Shown here in pieces: positions 11,535 through 22,544 of a DNA stretch of 64,000 bases. The notes under the pieces were generated by a model, which was not told the DNA's origin, did not search any database, and saw only the letters and a program-made list of their open reading frames with translations. The position numbers were made by a program, and so were the translations under genes. The stretch is from Mesocentrotus franciscanus (lineage: Eukaryota > Echinodermata > Echinoidea > Camarodonta > Strongylocentrotidae). How positions within the stretch are numbered: the stretch's first letter is position 1; each line of letters begins with the position of its first letter. The stretch lies in NCBI GenBank assembly GCA_037976565.1, contig CP137668.1:18807714-18871713 (forward strand), written 5' to 3'.

Positions 11535-11695
11535 ATTGTACTTACCTGCACATAGGCGTTGTCGTTCATTATATTATACTATCGGAGCTTTACTGAAAAA
11601 TTCACTTCCTATACGTGTATTTCCTCTCTTCCTTTATCTTTTATTAACTTCCTGACCTTTCCTGTTTATTTCACCGCTCCCCCATCTCTCCCAAT

Positions 11696-11755
11696 CTCTT
11701 TCTCTCTCTTTCTCTCTCTCTCTCTTTCTCTCTGTATGTCTCTCTTTCTCTCTGC
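11696..11755. repeat. CT microsatellite
   Basis: Imperfect (TCTC/CTTT) tract on the plus strand. The serine/leucine-rich and arginine/glutamate-rich open frames across it are artefacts. Confidence 0.9.
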
Positions 11756-14639
11756 TTTGCATCATCTTTTTAATAAAATGTTTTAAAACTATTTGAATGT
11801 TGTACAACAAGCCCATGAAAGACGACCTGTTTATTCTATTTTTGGAAGAGCTTATCAAACAATCATTCCATATTTACATGAATTTAGAATTCCATATTTA
11901 CACGAATTTAGAATTTATTTGTTTTCACTACAAAACTCAACAAAGAGGGTAACAGTAGAAAGATATAATCTATTTAAATTGCACACATGGAGCGACTTTT
12001 TTGTCTCTGTGTTTTGGATGCAAAAATGTAAATATTTTTACAAGGGTACAAGTGACATTTCTGCTTGGATGAAAGAATCAAAGAAAAGCTTGTTGCTCTT
12101 CAACATTGGCTATTTTCACTTTTTTCCCCCACAGCTCTTGTGCAAGCGTTAAGTGGAAAATGGCAAAACAAACACAACACCTACACATTCCTTATTCATT
12201 TGATCCTTCATGTGGGCCAATCAATGTATTCAGTTTCAAGGCATGCCAGCAAATTTGCATGAAAAAGTACATTAGAGTTGCAGCACTATTTTCTTAACTA
12301 TAATTTTGAGCAGGTGTACACTATACAGGTACATTGAAGCATACTTAACACAGTACACACAAGCAAAGATATCATTTGAATCCACCATTTAACAAGGACA
12401 TTTTAACAGGTGTACACGATGCTGCAAAATGAGTGGTGAAAAAAGAGCACTAACATCAATAGCAAAGAATAAGATCTGTTTAAATAATCCTTTGTTGTAG
12501 AAAACATATTTATTTTGCTTTATTGTGGAATGTTATGTGGGTGACATTGTACATATACTGGTAGAATGATGTCTTTACATGAGTAAATGTTGATAGATAC
12601 ATGTACATGTACATGGTGCAATGACTAAAACATAATAGGTGCAGCAGGCAAATGTACATGTAGGCCTATAGGCTTTATCATATGAAGTGAGTGCGCAAAT
12701 ACATTTTTACTGATTTCATGGCCGTCAACAAGCTACAATAACAATGTATTACCTGTACTCTCCCAGAAAATACTAAAACTAGGAATAAAAATTAGATCAA
12801 CATTTTTTTTAAATGAAAAAGAACTTGCAGCCAAACTTGGTACTTTTCTTTTATATTTATAACTGTATAATAACTATATAACGATATTTATAACTAATGT
12901 CCCCCCTCCCATTCTTTTCTGATACCATGTACTCAATTTTTTCCTTGCAAATCTCTCTTCCATTCTTCCTCTCTATTAGTTAGCTATGGCATAGGGGGAA
13001 TGGGGGCGCTGTTTTGACTAATATCTGCCCAAAAAAAGAATCCACGTGTGTGCTCTAGTACTTCCATCCCTACCCCACACCTCCAGCTCGTCAGAGAATT
13101 GCTTCTCTAAAAGTGTGGTTCCCATTTTGTTTGTAGTAGTGCCATCCCCTACCCCTCCCCTAGTAAATTCTTTTGATCCATCACTGATAATACATACCCC
13201 AAAAAACATTAATTTGTTCATCTCTTTGTCTCAAGATACTATCCTTCAATACTAATTACTATATTATCTCATCCATTGCCTTTCTACACACATACGAGAA
13301 GGATTTATCATCATGGTTCATTATGATACAGCAACATTGTACAAAATTCACCAATAGATGGCAGCACTTCAAACTGACTGTTGGCAATAATGAAGCCAGT
13401 TCCAACATGGTGCTGCTACGGGCTCATGCATTGTGCAACATAACATGTGACACTTTTCTTCACAGGATTTTGCACTTACTAAAAAATAGTAGAATGTAAA
13501 ATACACAACAAATTGTGCGTTTTCAAATATATGTAAAAAGGGAAGTCAAAGAGAGAGAAAAGCTTGAAATTTCATGACATTAAATGTGTACAGTGTATAA
13601 AACCTAAGCACTTTGTTCATTGAAAAGAACTTCTCGAATTCAAACATCAAGCATTTTCATTGTACAATTTCAGGGGGAATACACACACCTTACAATAATT
13701 TTTCAAATTACACAGAAATATTTGTCTCATCTGACAATGTTTGTGATTTGCGATCAATACGAATAAGAATTCATCCCCCAAGTTACTATTTGCACATCAT
13801 TTTTCTACTGTAATTGGAGACTGTTTTCATTTTTTACTGTGCAGATTTCTAGATCAGCTCAGCAGAATTCTACTAGTACCAGGTACAAATGATTCTGATT
13901 GTGATTTACATGACTATATATGTCTCTTTTGTTAACTTCAAATAGTGTATCGAGTCTATTGTCATTGAGTATTGACACATTCATTAATGCAGGGCTCAAC
14001 ACGAACCGGTGCCTGGGACACATGGGCGCTCAAGGTCCAAGTCCAGATCCCCCAAATTTTATCATTTCTATATTGGGCTCAATGCACATATAATTTAAGC
14101 ACCCTGCCACCCCAACAAAAATAATGTGTACCCCAGAGGCTGAGTAATGGAACAACTCAATTAAATAATTATGACAGTCATCAACATCAACCACATAAGT
14201 GACATATGCAAACTAGCAACTGTTGCAATTAAATTTATTCATCATTCCCACTTCACACTCTTTCCCCAATTGACATTTACAATTTAACGATTATAACGTG
14301 CCTGAAACTGAAAGTTGAAACTGAAAGTGAAAAAATGACTCAAAGTAATTGGCATCAAAATATAGCATAAACAGTGTTAGTGTTACACTTACAAGTTACA
14401 TAATACAGTATAAAACTATAAATTATAATTACTAGATTCTAGACCTACTACTAGCAGTAGAGGGGTCTACTAATACTTTTAGTAATAAAATACTATTTAC
14501 TAAATACTAGTAGTCTACTAGTAGTACTAGTGTAGTAGTGACAAGATCAAGACAAGTCAAGTGTTTGATCTAGACCTAAATCAACAAGCTACATGTAGTT
14601 TGAGAGAGAGGGAGTCTAACCTAAAGTAAAAAATAAAAT

Positions 14640-15125
14640 GAAACACTGACGTAGATAATGCTAAGATAACGACGTCATTGCATGAGCACCACATGATTAA
14701 CAGCTGACGGGAAGAAAGAGAATTCGTACCACTACCACGCTTTTTGTCCCATGTTGACCAAGTGTATAATGTGCTGCATGCAGACACTAATGCTTACATG
14801 CACTGATGTACCTATCGTACTGTAGCTGTACCGGTATACCGGTGTTCGGCCAGTGCAAGTGGCGCAGTGGTTTTATCCATCTCACTTCGAAATAAAAATA
14901 CATTACATATTCATAATAACTTATATTAAACCATAATATCTACTTACGACAGAGTTACGATGGAAAAGAACGGTAGTCAATTTTCCTTTGGTTTTGAAAA
15001 CTTAGTAAATGACGTCTTTTGTGTTATTGATTTCAGTCCACCAGCCGGCGATCTATATCTACGATAAATGTATCACGAACGCGCACGTGTGTTGTGGTTG
15101 TAGTACGTGTGCGCAAAAGCTAGCT
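14640..15125. promoter_or_regulatory. Possible CpG-containing promoter region
   Basis: CpG frequency rises (ACGAACGCGCACGTGTG at 15073-15089, CCACCAGCCGGCGATC at 15039-15054, ACCGGTATACCGG near 14830). On the minus strand a perfect donor GTAAGTAG follows CCATCGTAACTCTGTC near 14947, so a non-coding first exon reading leftward is conceivable. No coding exon was confirmed. Confidence 0.25.
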
Positions 15126-17252
15126 AGCTGATTACGGCTAGTATAGTGTAGTGCATGGTATAAGGGCTAAGTGCATGCAGGGTTCGACGAGTTTTAAGCA
15201 AATTTGCGCTACTATATCCGTGTATAATTGCCAACAAAAGAATGGGATACATAAAGGCTTTCTCGTCCGTACAAGTCACCCAAATCTCAAGAAAGGTCTT
15301 TTGAAAACAGGGCACACATTGGGGCAAATACCCTCTCCCCCAAGGGTGTCGATTTGTATCCTTGGTTGGGGGGATGATAGGTGCCAAAATATTTTCGGCA
15401 ATGGATCAAAGCAATCAAGAGGTAGAAGAGTGTGGCAGGTTGCACCCCTCCCTTCCAAGTTATTAACTTTTTCAAGTCACCCTCAATAAAGATAACATTT
15501 CAGAGAATATAAGAGTGGTAATAAAATTAATAACATGCTAAATGTTAGTCCTGACTCTTGCCTGCAGTGTAGGCCTACCAGACTGATATCATCTATTTTT
15601 AAACGAAATTTAGACATTACCCAAAAAATCCAATGGTGAGGGATATCAACTTGTGAAAGTATTATGTTACCAGTGGGCAAATGCATTAATAAGCAACCAG
15701 GAAAGGTTCATGTAGACAGAAAATTCTTTATTTCCTGGTGATAGAAACATACATTTTATGAATATTGATGTCTCCAAACAACATTCATCGTGAAAAACCC
15801 ATTCCAATATTCTGTGTATGAGATCTCAAAAAAACATAGTTCTCATTAGTAAATGAAAAACATATTGCTTTTGGTTCTTCATTTGCCTCTCTTCCTTCTT
15901 TAATTAAACCAACTGAATCCTCTCTGCGGGAAACTCAATTCAATGAAACAGAATATCACTGATGCAAAATTTGGTTCTCAAAATGACAGAAAATTTCCAC
16001 CGCTGATCTCATACAAACTGTCTGTTTCTTAAAAACTTCCATTATCTCCTTCTTCACCCAGCTATACTTATCATACCAGATACGCTCTAAAATATAAGCA
16101 TAATATTCCCTAAGGCCCTGACCAGAGCACTATTTTTTTCTTCAAAAACTATAACCAGTAAGTTAGAAGGTGCATTATTATTGGAAGGGTGTTATAAACA
16201 AAACTTCAAACTTAATAACATTATAACCTTCAAAAACACCTTAACTATCTTATGCCTGTTACGTTTGAATACAATACATAAGCCTACATCAGCTAAATGG
16301 GCTTGCTACCTGGGTTATTATCCTCTCTGTCTCTCATTATCTCTCTCTCCCTCTCTACTTCTTTTTGTACTTTTGCGCTTCGCGCTTCACATTTAGCTCG
16401 TTGCTTTTTAACGCTGCGGATTTGCATTTGGCGCACTGCATTTTCTATGATGCTGTTGATTGAATAAATTGAATAAATTCATCAATTCCTGATGAAGCCG
16501 TATGAGCGCGATTTCAATTTATTCTTGTCTCATATACGGTTGTCTCATTTACTTCGTGTTCTATTTATATATGTACGTATTATGAAAATGAGATAGCAAA
16601 ATGTGTATAATAATGGTCATCTTGTGAGTAATAACCATTATTAAGTACTCTCATCGGGCTCTCATCATTAATTTTTTTTTTGTTTCGATGGTGAATTATG
16701 GGGGGTGATTGTACAGGCCACCCCACACACACCTGAACCCCCATCCCCCCGGGATCGACACCAACGGTCTCCCCCAATGTTTTAAACCAACTTTAGCCCC
16801 ACGGGCCTATTCGCAAGTTAAATAAAAGAAAGGGGAAAAAAAGCAATGTAAATATATACACACACTGACACATACACACACACACGCACTCAGCCAAAAA
16901 TACATAATTTCATTGTATAGGGCCTTCACTCTTTAATGTTCAAAATGTTCATACAAACCGTCAATGAAATATGATATATTATCATATGTATCACATTTAA
17001 TAAAAATTGATACGAACGTTCGCGCTTTGATGGGCATATTCATGTAACCGTTCAAAGGTCCGATGCAGAAAAAATAGAGCAGGTAGCCATTCCAATACAT
17101 GTCACATGCATCTGTAGGCCTAAGACAGTTTTGTTCAACAATGAAAACAAAGAATGAGAAACAAGGAGGAGGATTTAGCTACGGTTGTTAACTGTAGTCT
17201 CGGGACTGCATGGCCTTTTGCCAAACACAGTCAAGATTCCCTGTCTCCTTTC
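15126..17252. other. No gene seen
   Basis: Mixed unique-looking sequence. A short CT tract lies near 16335, a retroposon-like TGATGAAGCCG patch near 16491-16515, and a CA run near 16858-16890. None could be delimited. Confidence 0.4.
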
Positions 17253-17283
17253 CTCGTCAACGATCTTGGGGATCGTTGACGAG
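17253..17283. repeat. Perfect 13-base-pair hairpin
   Basis: CTCGTCAACGATC, a TTGGG loop, then GATCGTTGACGAG. The stem is perfect and more GC-rich than its surroundings. Function is unknown; it could be a remnant of a larger inverted-repeat element. Confidence 0.85.
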
Positions 17284-17955
17284 CCATATTTATATATACC
17301 TCCATATTGCTCATCAACATTAGAAAGTCCAGATGCCCAATAGTTTTTCAATTTTCTTTCAGAGACTCAGTAATTGTCAAATTAAAAAAAAAATAAATAA
17401 ATTGTTTGCTGATGCATGAATGGTACGATTAATTTATCTCTGATTCCACTGGTTCTATCAGGTAAAGACCGTCAAGCCATTTATCAAGCTACGTTTTGTA
17501 TAGGACCTATTATGTTTTTGTTGTATTTTAAAGGGATAGTCGAGTTCTTGTTTAAGACCGCAAATGCCTTCAAGGTGCATGGTTATTGCTCTTATTCCTA
17601 TTTATGACAAGGTAATTTTAGACCCAAAAATGTGTGAATTTAGATTTAATACGATCAACCCAATTCAGCTCCACTTTCAAAATAATACGGTGACCGTTAA
17701 TTAATTAATTTATTTATTTATTGATAATAACAATTCACGGGCCGGCTGGTTGTGCGTATTATAACCAACACGAAAAAGCCAACAAAAAGCCAATATTGGT
17801 ATTGGCTGAAAAAAAAAACGTATAAGGCGCTTTTTCGTTATTCAACGGCTGGTTCGAAATTACCGAATATTAATTTGTGGGGCACCACAAATATTAGAAA
17901 TTGTTATACTTATGAATAATTCAGCCGTCTCTGAAGCGATTTCGATCAAACAAAG

Positions 17956-18788
17956 ATGATTTTGTCATTTAAATTGTATATTCTCAAATTTGACACTCAG
18001 TTATTATCAGGGAAAAATGTGCAATATTTAAATGAGGTTTTAAACCAAGAACTGAGTAAAGTATGCAAATGTTTCACTGCTAATAAATTTGTTGTTAATA
18101 TGAAAAAACTAATGATATGGTATTTAGAAGAAGAAAGGTCGAAGTTGATTTTAATGAATTGAAGGTAATAGTTGATAATGTGTTGCTCAACAGAGTTAAT
18201 TCAACTAAATTTTTAGGAGTTAATATAGATGAGTCCCTTTCCTGGAAAAGTCATGTCAGTTACATATCTTCAAAAATTGCCAGTGTACTGGGAGTTATTT
18301 ATAGTGTAAACAAACTACTCCCCCAAAATATATTAATGAATTTATACAATACCCTAATCTTGCCACATTTTTCATATGCCGTCTTAGCTTGGGGTGGATG
18401 TTCAATTACTTTAACAAACCGTTTGCAGGTTTTACAGAAAAAGGCTGTTCGTGCAATAACAAACTCTCCATATCTTGCACATACTGCACCCTTGTATAAA
18501 CGCTTGAATATTTTAAATGTGAAATCTCTATATTATATGCAACTTGCTCAATTTATGTTTCTTTTCAAGAAGAATCAGCTGCCATGTATTTTTAATGGGA
18601 TGTTCATTGTAAATGCTGAAATTCACTCTTATAAAACAAGAATTTCAAATAAGTTTCATTTGCCCTCTGTTAAAACAACTTTTCTCCAAAGGAACATTTA
18701 TTCTAGTGGACCATCACTATGGAATCTACTTCCAAGTGATATTGTTAGTTGCTCATCACTTTATTCTTTTAAGTCAAAGTTGAACTGA
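17956..18788 (+). pseudogene. Broken non-LTR retrotransposon reverse transcriptase, C-terminal part
   Basis: Two frames join across a frameshift in an A-run at about 18103-18108. The first reads LSGKNVQYLNEVLNQELSK... and the second, 18117-18788, contains NSTKFLGVNIDESLSWKSHV, LPHFSYAVLAWGG, LQVLQKKAVRAI and GPSLWNLLPSDI. These are typical of the thumb and C-terminal region of CR1/Jockey-group LINE reverse transcriptases. The preceding LKFDTQLLSG looks like the catalytic FADDTQ motif with two codons lost. The palm and endonuclease domains are absent (5' truncation). It is not functional as it stands. Confidence 0.9.
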
Positions 18789-19133
18789 CAGCATTTTATT
18801 TCGTATCCAACTCTTAAGATTTAGTTTGTATGGTGTTTCTCACTATATTTCTTTACAGATCATTCATTCCCTTTATATATTGTATTTATTGGTACCACCA
18901 CCCCACTACTACTCACCCCACACATAGATTTGCTTGTAATATATATATTTGTTTGTCTGTGTTTATTGTTTAGTCAAAAAATATGTATTTGAATATTGTA
19001 ATTTTAAGCAGGATGATCCCCGACAAACCTCTGTGGTTTTTGATCACCCCCTCTGCAGGTTCAATTTTTGTTTTAATGCTTATATATTGGATTGTGATTT
19101 ATATTGTCTTTTTATGAATCTGTGGAAATAAAT

Positions 19134-19152
19134 GAAATTGAAATTGAAATTG
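19134..19152 (+). repeat. LINE 3' tail (AAATTG)n
   Basis: Three GAAATTG/AAATTG units follow GGAAATAAAT, about 345 bases after the reverse transcriptase stop. Short tandem 3' tails replace poly-A in CR1/L2-like LINEs. Confidence 0.75.
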
Positions 19153-19225
19153 TTTTTCATTATCTCACCCCAAAAAAATTATTTTGTGTAGCGCCCTCTG
19201 CCACAAAACTCAACTATCCCTTTAA

Positions 19226-21454
19226 GGTCCGGATTATCTTGTTCTACCTATAAGCTACATACGGACCTAAGCTACATACGGGGGAAGAATCTTTACCCAT
19301 ACAGGTTCTTAGCTTAGAAATGCTCTCTTTCTCTCTCTCTCTCTCTCAGAGGGATTCGCAGTAGCAGATCAATTATTGAACTGCTCAAAAATAATCTTTA
19401 AACGTATCTGTTTATTTTGGCATACATTGTTTTTTCATTTTAAGCGGATTCGGCGTCTTACAAATCTCATATATTTGTATTGTTATTATTATTATTTACG
19501 TACTTAACTATTTAAAGTTTATAACGTCCATGCACTCCATAAAGGTAGCCTATATAGAAAGAGTCCCTTAAACATGTAAATGATTGAATTTTCCTATAGC
19601 AACTCCCCTCCAATATACACCACAAGTGTCTCCTGAATGCAATACATTTTTTGTTTTCTCTTATCGAATTTTCTTAAAAGCCCCGACCAGCTACCTTGAC
19701 CATAGGCGCGTACGCAGGGGGGTTAAACCCCTCAAATATTTGTAATTGTGCTAAATTGTGCTAAAGGAGGCAAACAAAAATTTCTAGCTCGATTGCTACG
19801 TGACCTCTCAAAAAACAAATATGATTTAATGGATGGCTTTGCTATGATGCGAATGGCTGCAACGGAGCGTGATCTGATACCTTTCGCTTTCGAACATTAA
19901 TTCAACATACATCTAATTGTTGTCACATATATTTTCATGTTTTATGAATATGTTTTAATGTTGTATTGAAGAAGAAAAAGAAATTGTTGAAAAAAAGAAT
20001 ACTGCCATTCCAAAAAGCGTACTAATGAATGGGTGTTACTTATTTCCTGAATAGGGCCCGTTATTTAGAATGTTCGGAATTTCACTAAATTCGTTTTCAA
20101 ATGAAAGAAGTTTGCTCCGTTTAACTTAAAGGGCAATCAGACCTTTGTAAACAAGTCTATTTGTATGAAACCAAAGCAGAAAATAAGAGAAACAAAATGG
20201 TGAAAGGTTGATACAAATCCGACCAATAATAAGAGAGTTATGATTGTTTGAAATATGAGATCACTAGATAATTATGCGTATCTCAAAATAGCAATTAGGT
20301 CAGTGGATTGGATGTAGTCACGGATAGCACTCCTGATTTTCGTGTAGAAAAATATAATTAATTTCTTTGTTTTTCTTCTTAGTGTACTCCCATGTGAGGC
20401 ACTTCTAAAAATATATTATGGATAGAATATTGTAGGTCCTTTAAAGTAAGAAAAAGACTCTCCTGAGTCATACATTAGTGCAAAAAAAAAAGAGAGACAT
20501 TTTAAACAATCATTTTGTGTACTGAAACAAATGAGAAAGTTGTCCGGCACTACGTAACAGTGACATTATCGATTCCGCCAATTCGAAGGGCCCATACGTA
20601 TTTATTAAAAACAATAATCATGACTTTCTTATTTTTTAATCCGATTTCATTCAAACTTTCACCAGTCTGCATGCTTCTCTGATTTTGTGCTCTCTTTAAG
20701 AGTAGTTGTCTATTAAGGTTGAAATGTCCGTACTACTAGTACATAATTGTGATCAACCGGGTGGCATCAGGATTTTAAAAGAATGGGGAGAGAGATAAGG
20801 TATAAGGGCAAGGATAGCAGTTTAACACATCTGAAAACCAGTTGCTGCGCGATCACAGACCTCATGTGCACGATGGCTGCACGGAGCGTATTTCGCTTGT
20901 CGCCCTCTGTTGTTTTAATTTCCGAATGCCAGCAAAACATTCTGGAAGAGAATTAAATACTATAACTAATGTTTGTCAGCCTTAGCTACAGTCGCATCCA
21001 AAGTGTATACTATCAGCACAATAATTCATGTTTAAATTATTTTTTTCATAATTATAGACCTGACAGAAAAAAGCAAATCGGGGAGGGGAGGGGTGATATT
21101 TTATTATTATTATCATTTATTGTTTTATTTTTTTGCTCTGCGCTGATTCAGCCACATTTACATTCAAGTTATCAGAAGCAGAACCTGTGCTCATCTAAAC
21201 TGAATGAATCTTAAGACATAGTCTTGACGTAACACCCAAGATCAAAAATAATTTCATGCCCCTTCTGAGATAGACATGAATATAATATGGCCTTGCTATT
21301 ATACTCCTTGATTGAAATACTAGAAGATGAATTCTGTCAAAGAATGATATGGTATTGGTTTACTCTTTATCATGAGTTTATATACTACTACAACAAAATC
21401 TGCTCTAGTTTTTGATAGACATATTTTATGACAAGAGAAATTTAGGGATAGAGA
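19226..21454. other. No gene seen
   Basis: AT-rich sequence with a short TCTC run near 19330 and an ATT run near 19485. The open frame at 20969-21214 has no recognisable domain. Confidence 0.45.
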
Positions 21455-22475
21455 ATGACACACATGATCATTACCACTACCACAATCATTGTAATGATCA
21501 TTATCACTATTATCATCACCATCATCATCAGCAGCAGATGACTATTGTCATCGTTAAGGTTGTCATCATTATCATCATCATCAAGAACATGATCATCAGG
21601 ATAATTGTCATCAAAGATATGATTGAGAGCATCCGAGTTTTAATCAAACATCTTCAGGCTTGATTCTTGGCTGAAAAAGGGGATTCATATGAATACATCT
21701 CCACCAATACCAACACTAAAACCACCATCACCACAACTACCACCAGTCCACCATCACCACCGCCACTACCATTACCAACACTATCACTATCATCATCACC
21801 ACTACCCCCGCCACCACTACTACCACCACGACTACCACCACCACAACCCGACATGTTATCACTGTTACCATCATATCCACCATCACTACGATTATCAACC
21901 TTATCATTATGTACCATCATAATCACCATAATAATTACCATCATCATCATCACCACCATCATCACCATAATAATAATAATCATCTTCATCTTCATCATCA
22001 TCACCACATCACCATCAATGTACCGATCAACATCAGTATTGTTAAGATTTCACCAAAGATATCGCCACCACCATCATCACCATCAACCAAAATCATCATC
22101 ATCATCATCAACCAAAATCATTATCATCATTACTGTACCTACCAACATCATTATTATGATTTTCACCTTCAACATCACCACCACCATCACCATCAACCAA
22201 GATCATCATCATCAACCAAAATTATTATCATCATCACTGTACCTACCAACATCATTATTGATATGATTTCACCTTTAATATCACCACCATCAACCCAAAT
22301 CATCTTAACCATCATCATCATCATCATCATCATAATCATAATAGTTATCATCTTCATCATCATCATCACCACATCACCATCATCATGGTAGCGATCAACA
22401 TCATTGTTTTGATTTCACCTTCAATATCACCACCACCACCATCACCATCACCATCATCATCATCATCATCATCTT
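21455..22475. repeat. CAT/CAC-rich trinucleotide satellite, ~1 kb
   Basis: Imperfect (CAT)n with CAC, AAT and CTA variants, and longer duplicated blocks such as TCATCATCAACCAAAATCAT and TGTACCTACCAACATCATTA repeated about 110 bases apart. All long open frames here (histidine-, isoleucine-, threonine- or glycine-rich, on both strands) are products of the repeat. It lies just past the presumed tensin poly-A site. Confidence 0.95.
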
Positions 22476-22544
22476 GCATGTGATTACTATCAGAATTATG
22501 AAGATCAAGAGAAGTGACACAAAGAATTTCATAGACACAATTGC

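Larger units (their letters stand above)
9109..14640. other. Gene-poor stretch, no identified gene
   Basis: AT-rich, with ATG/ACATGTA-rich simple sequence, the two hairpin repeats listed separately, dispersed repeat copy B, a CT microsatellite, and a 24-base tandem duplication at 11868-11915. A TAGTA/ACTAG-rich quasi-palindromic patch lies at about 14430-14545. Isolated perfect splice donors (near 10460, 11545) occur on the minus strand without a recognisable protein. Confidence 0.45.
17527..19225. mobile_element. TTAA-flanked inverted-repeat element enclosing a LINE fragment
   Basis: TTAAAGGGATAGTCGAGTT at the left matches inverted AACTCAACTATCCCTTTAA at the right (19207-19225), with one mismatch in 19. 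The ends resemble those of the 400-base MITE family (TTAAAGGTATAGACCAGTT). The TTAA could be a piggyBac-like target duplication or simply part of the repeat. A truncated LINE occupies most of the interior, so the LINE appears to have inserted into the older element. Confidence 0.6.

Noticed and set aside
18949..19131. 60-codon plus frame after the reverse transcriptase
   Set aside because: It lies in the LINE 3' untranslated region and shows no domain.
21654..22391. Long histidine-, isoleucine-, threonine- and glycine-rich open frames on both strands
   Set aside because: All are translations of the CAT trinucleotide satellite in different frames.
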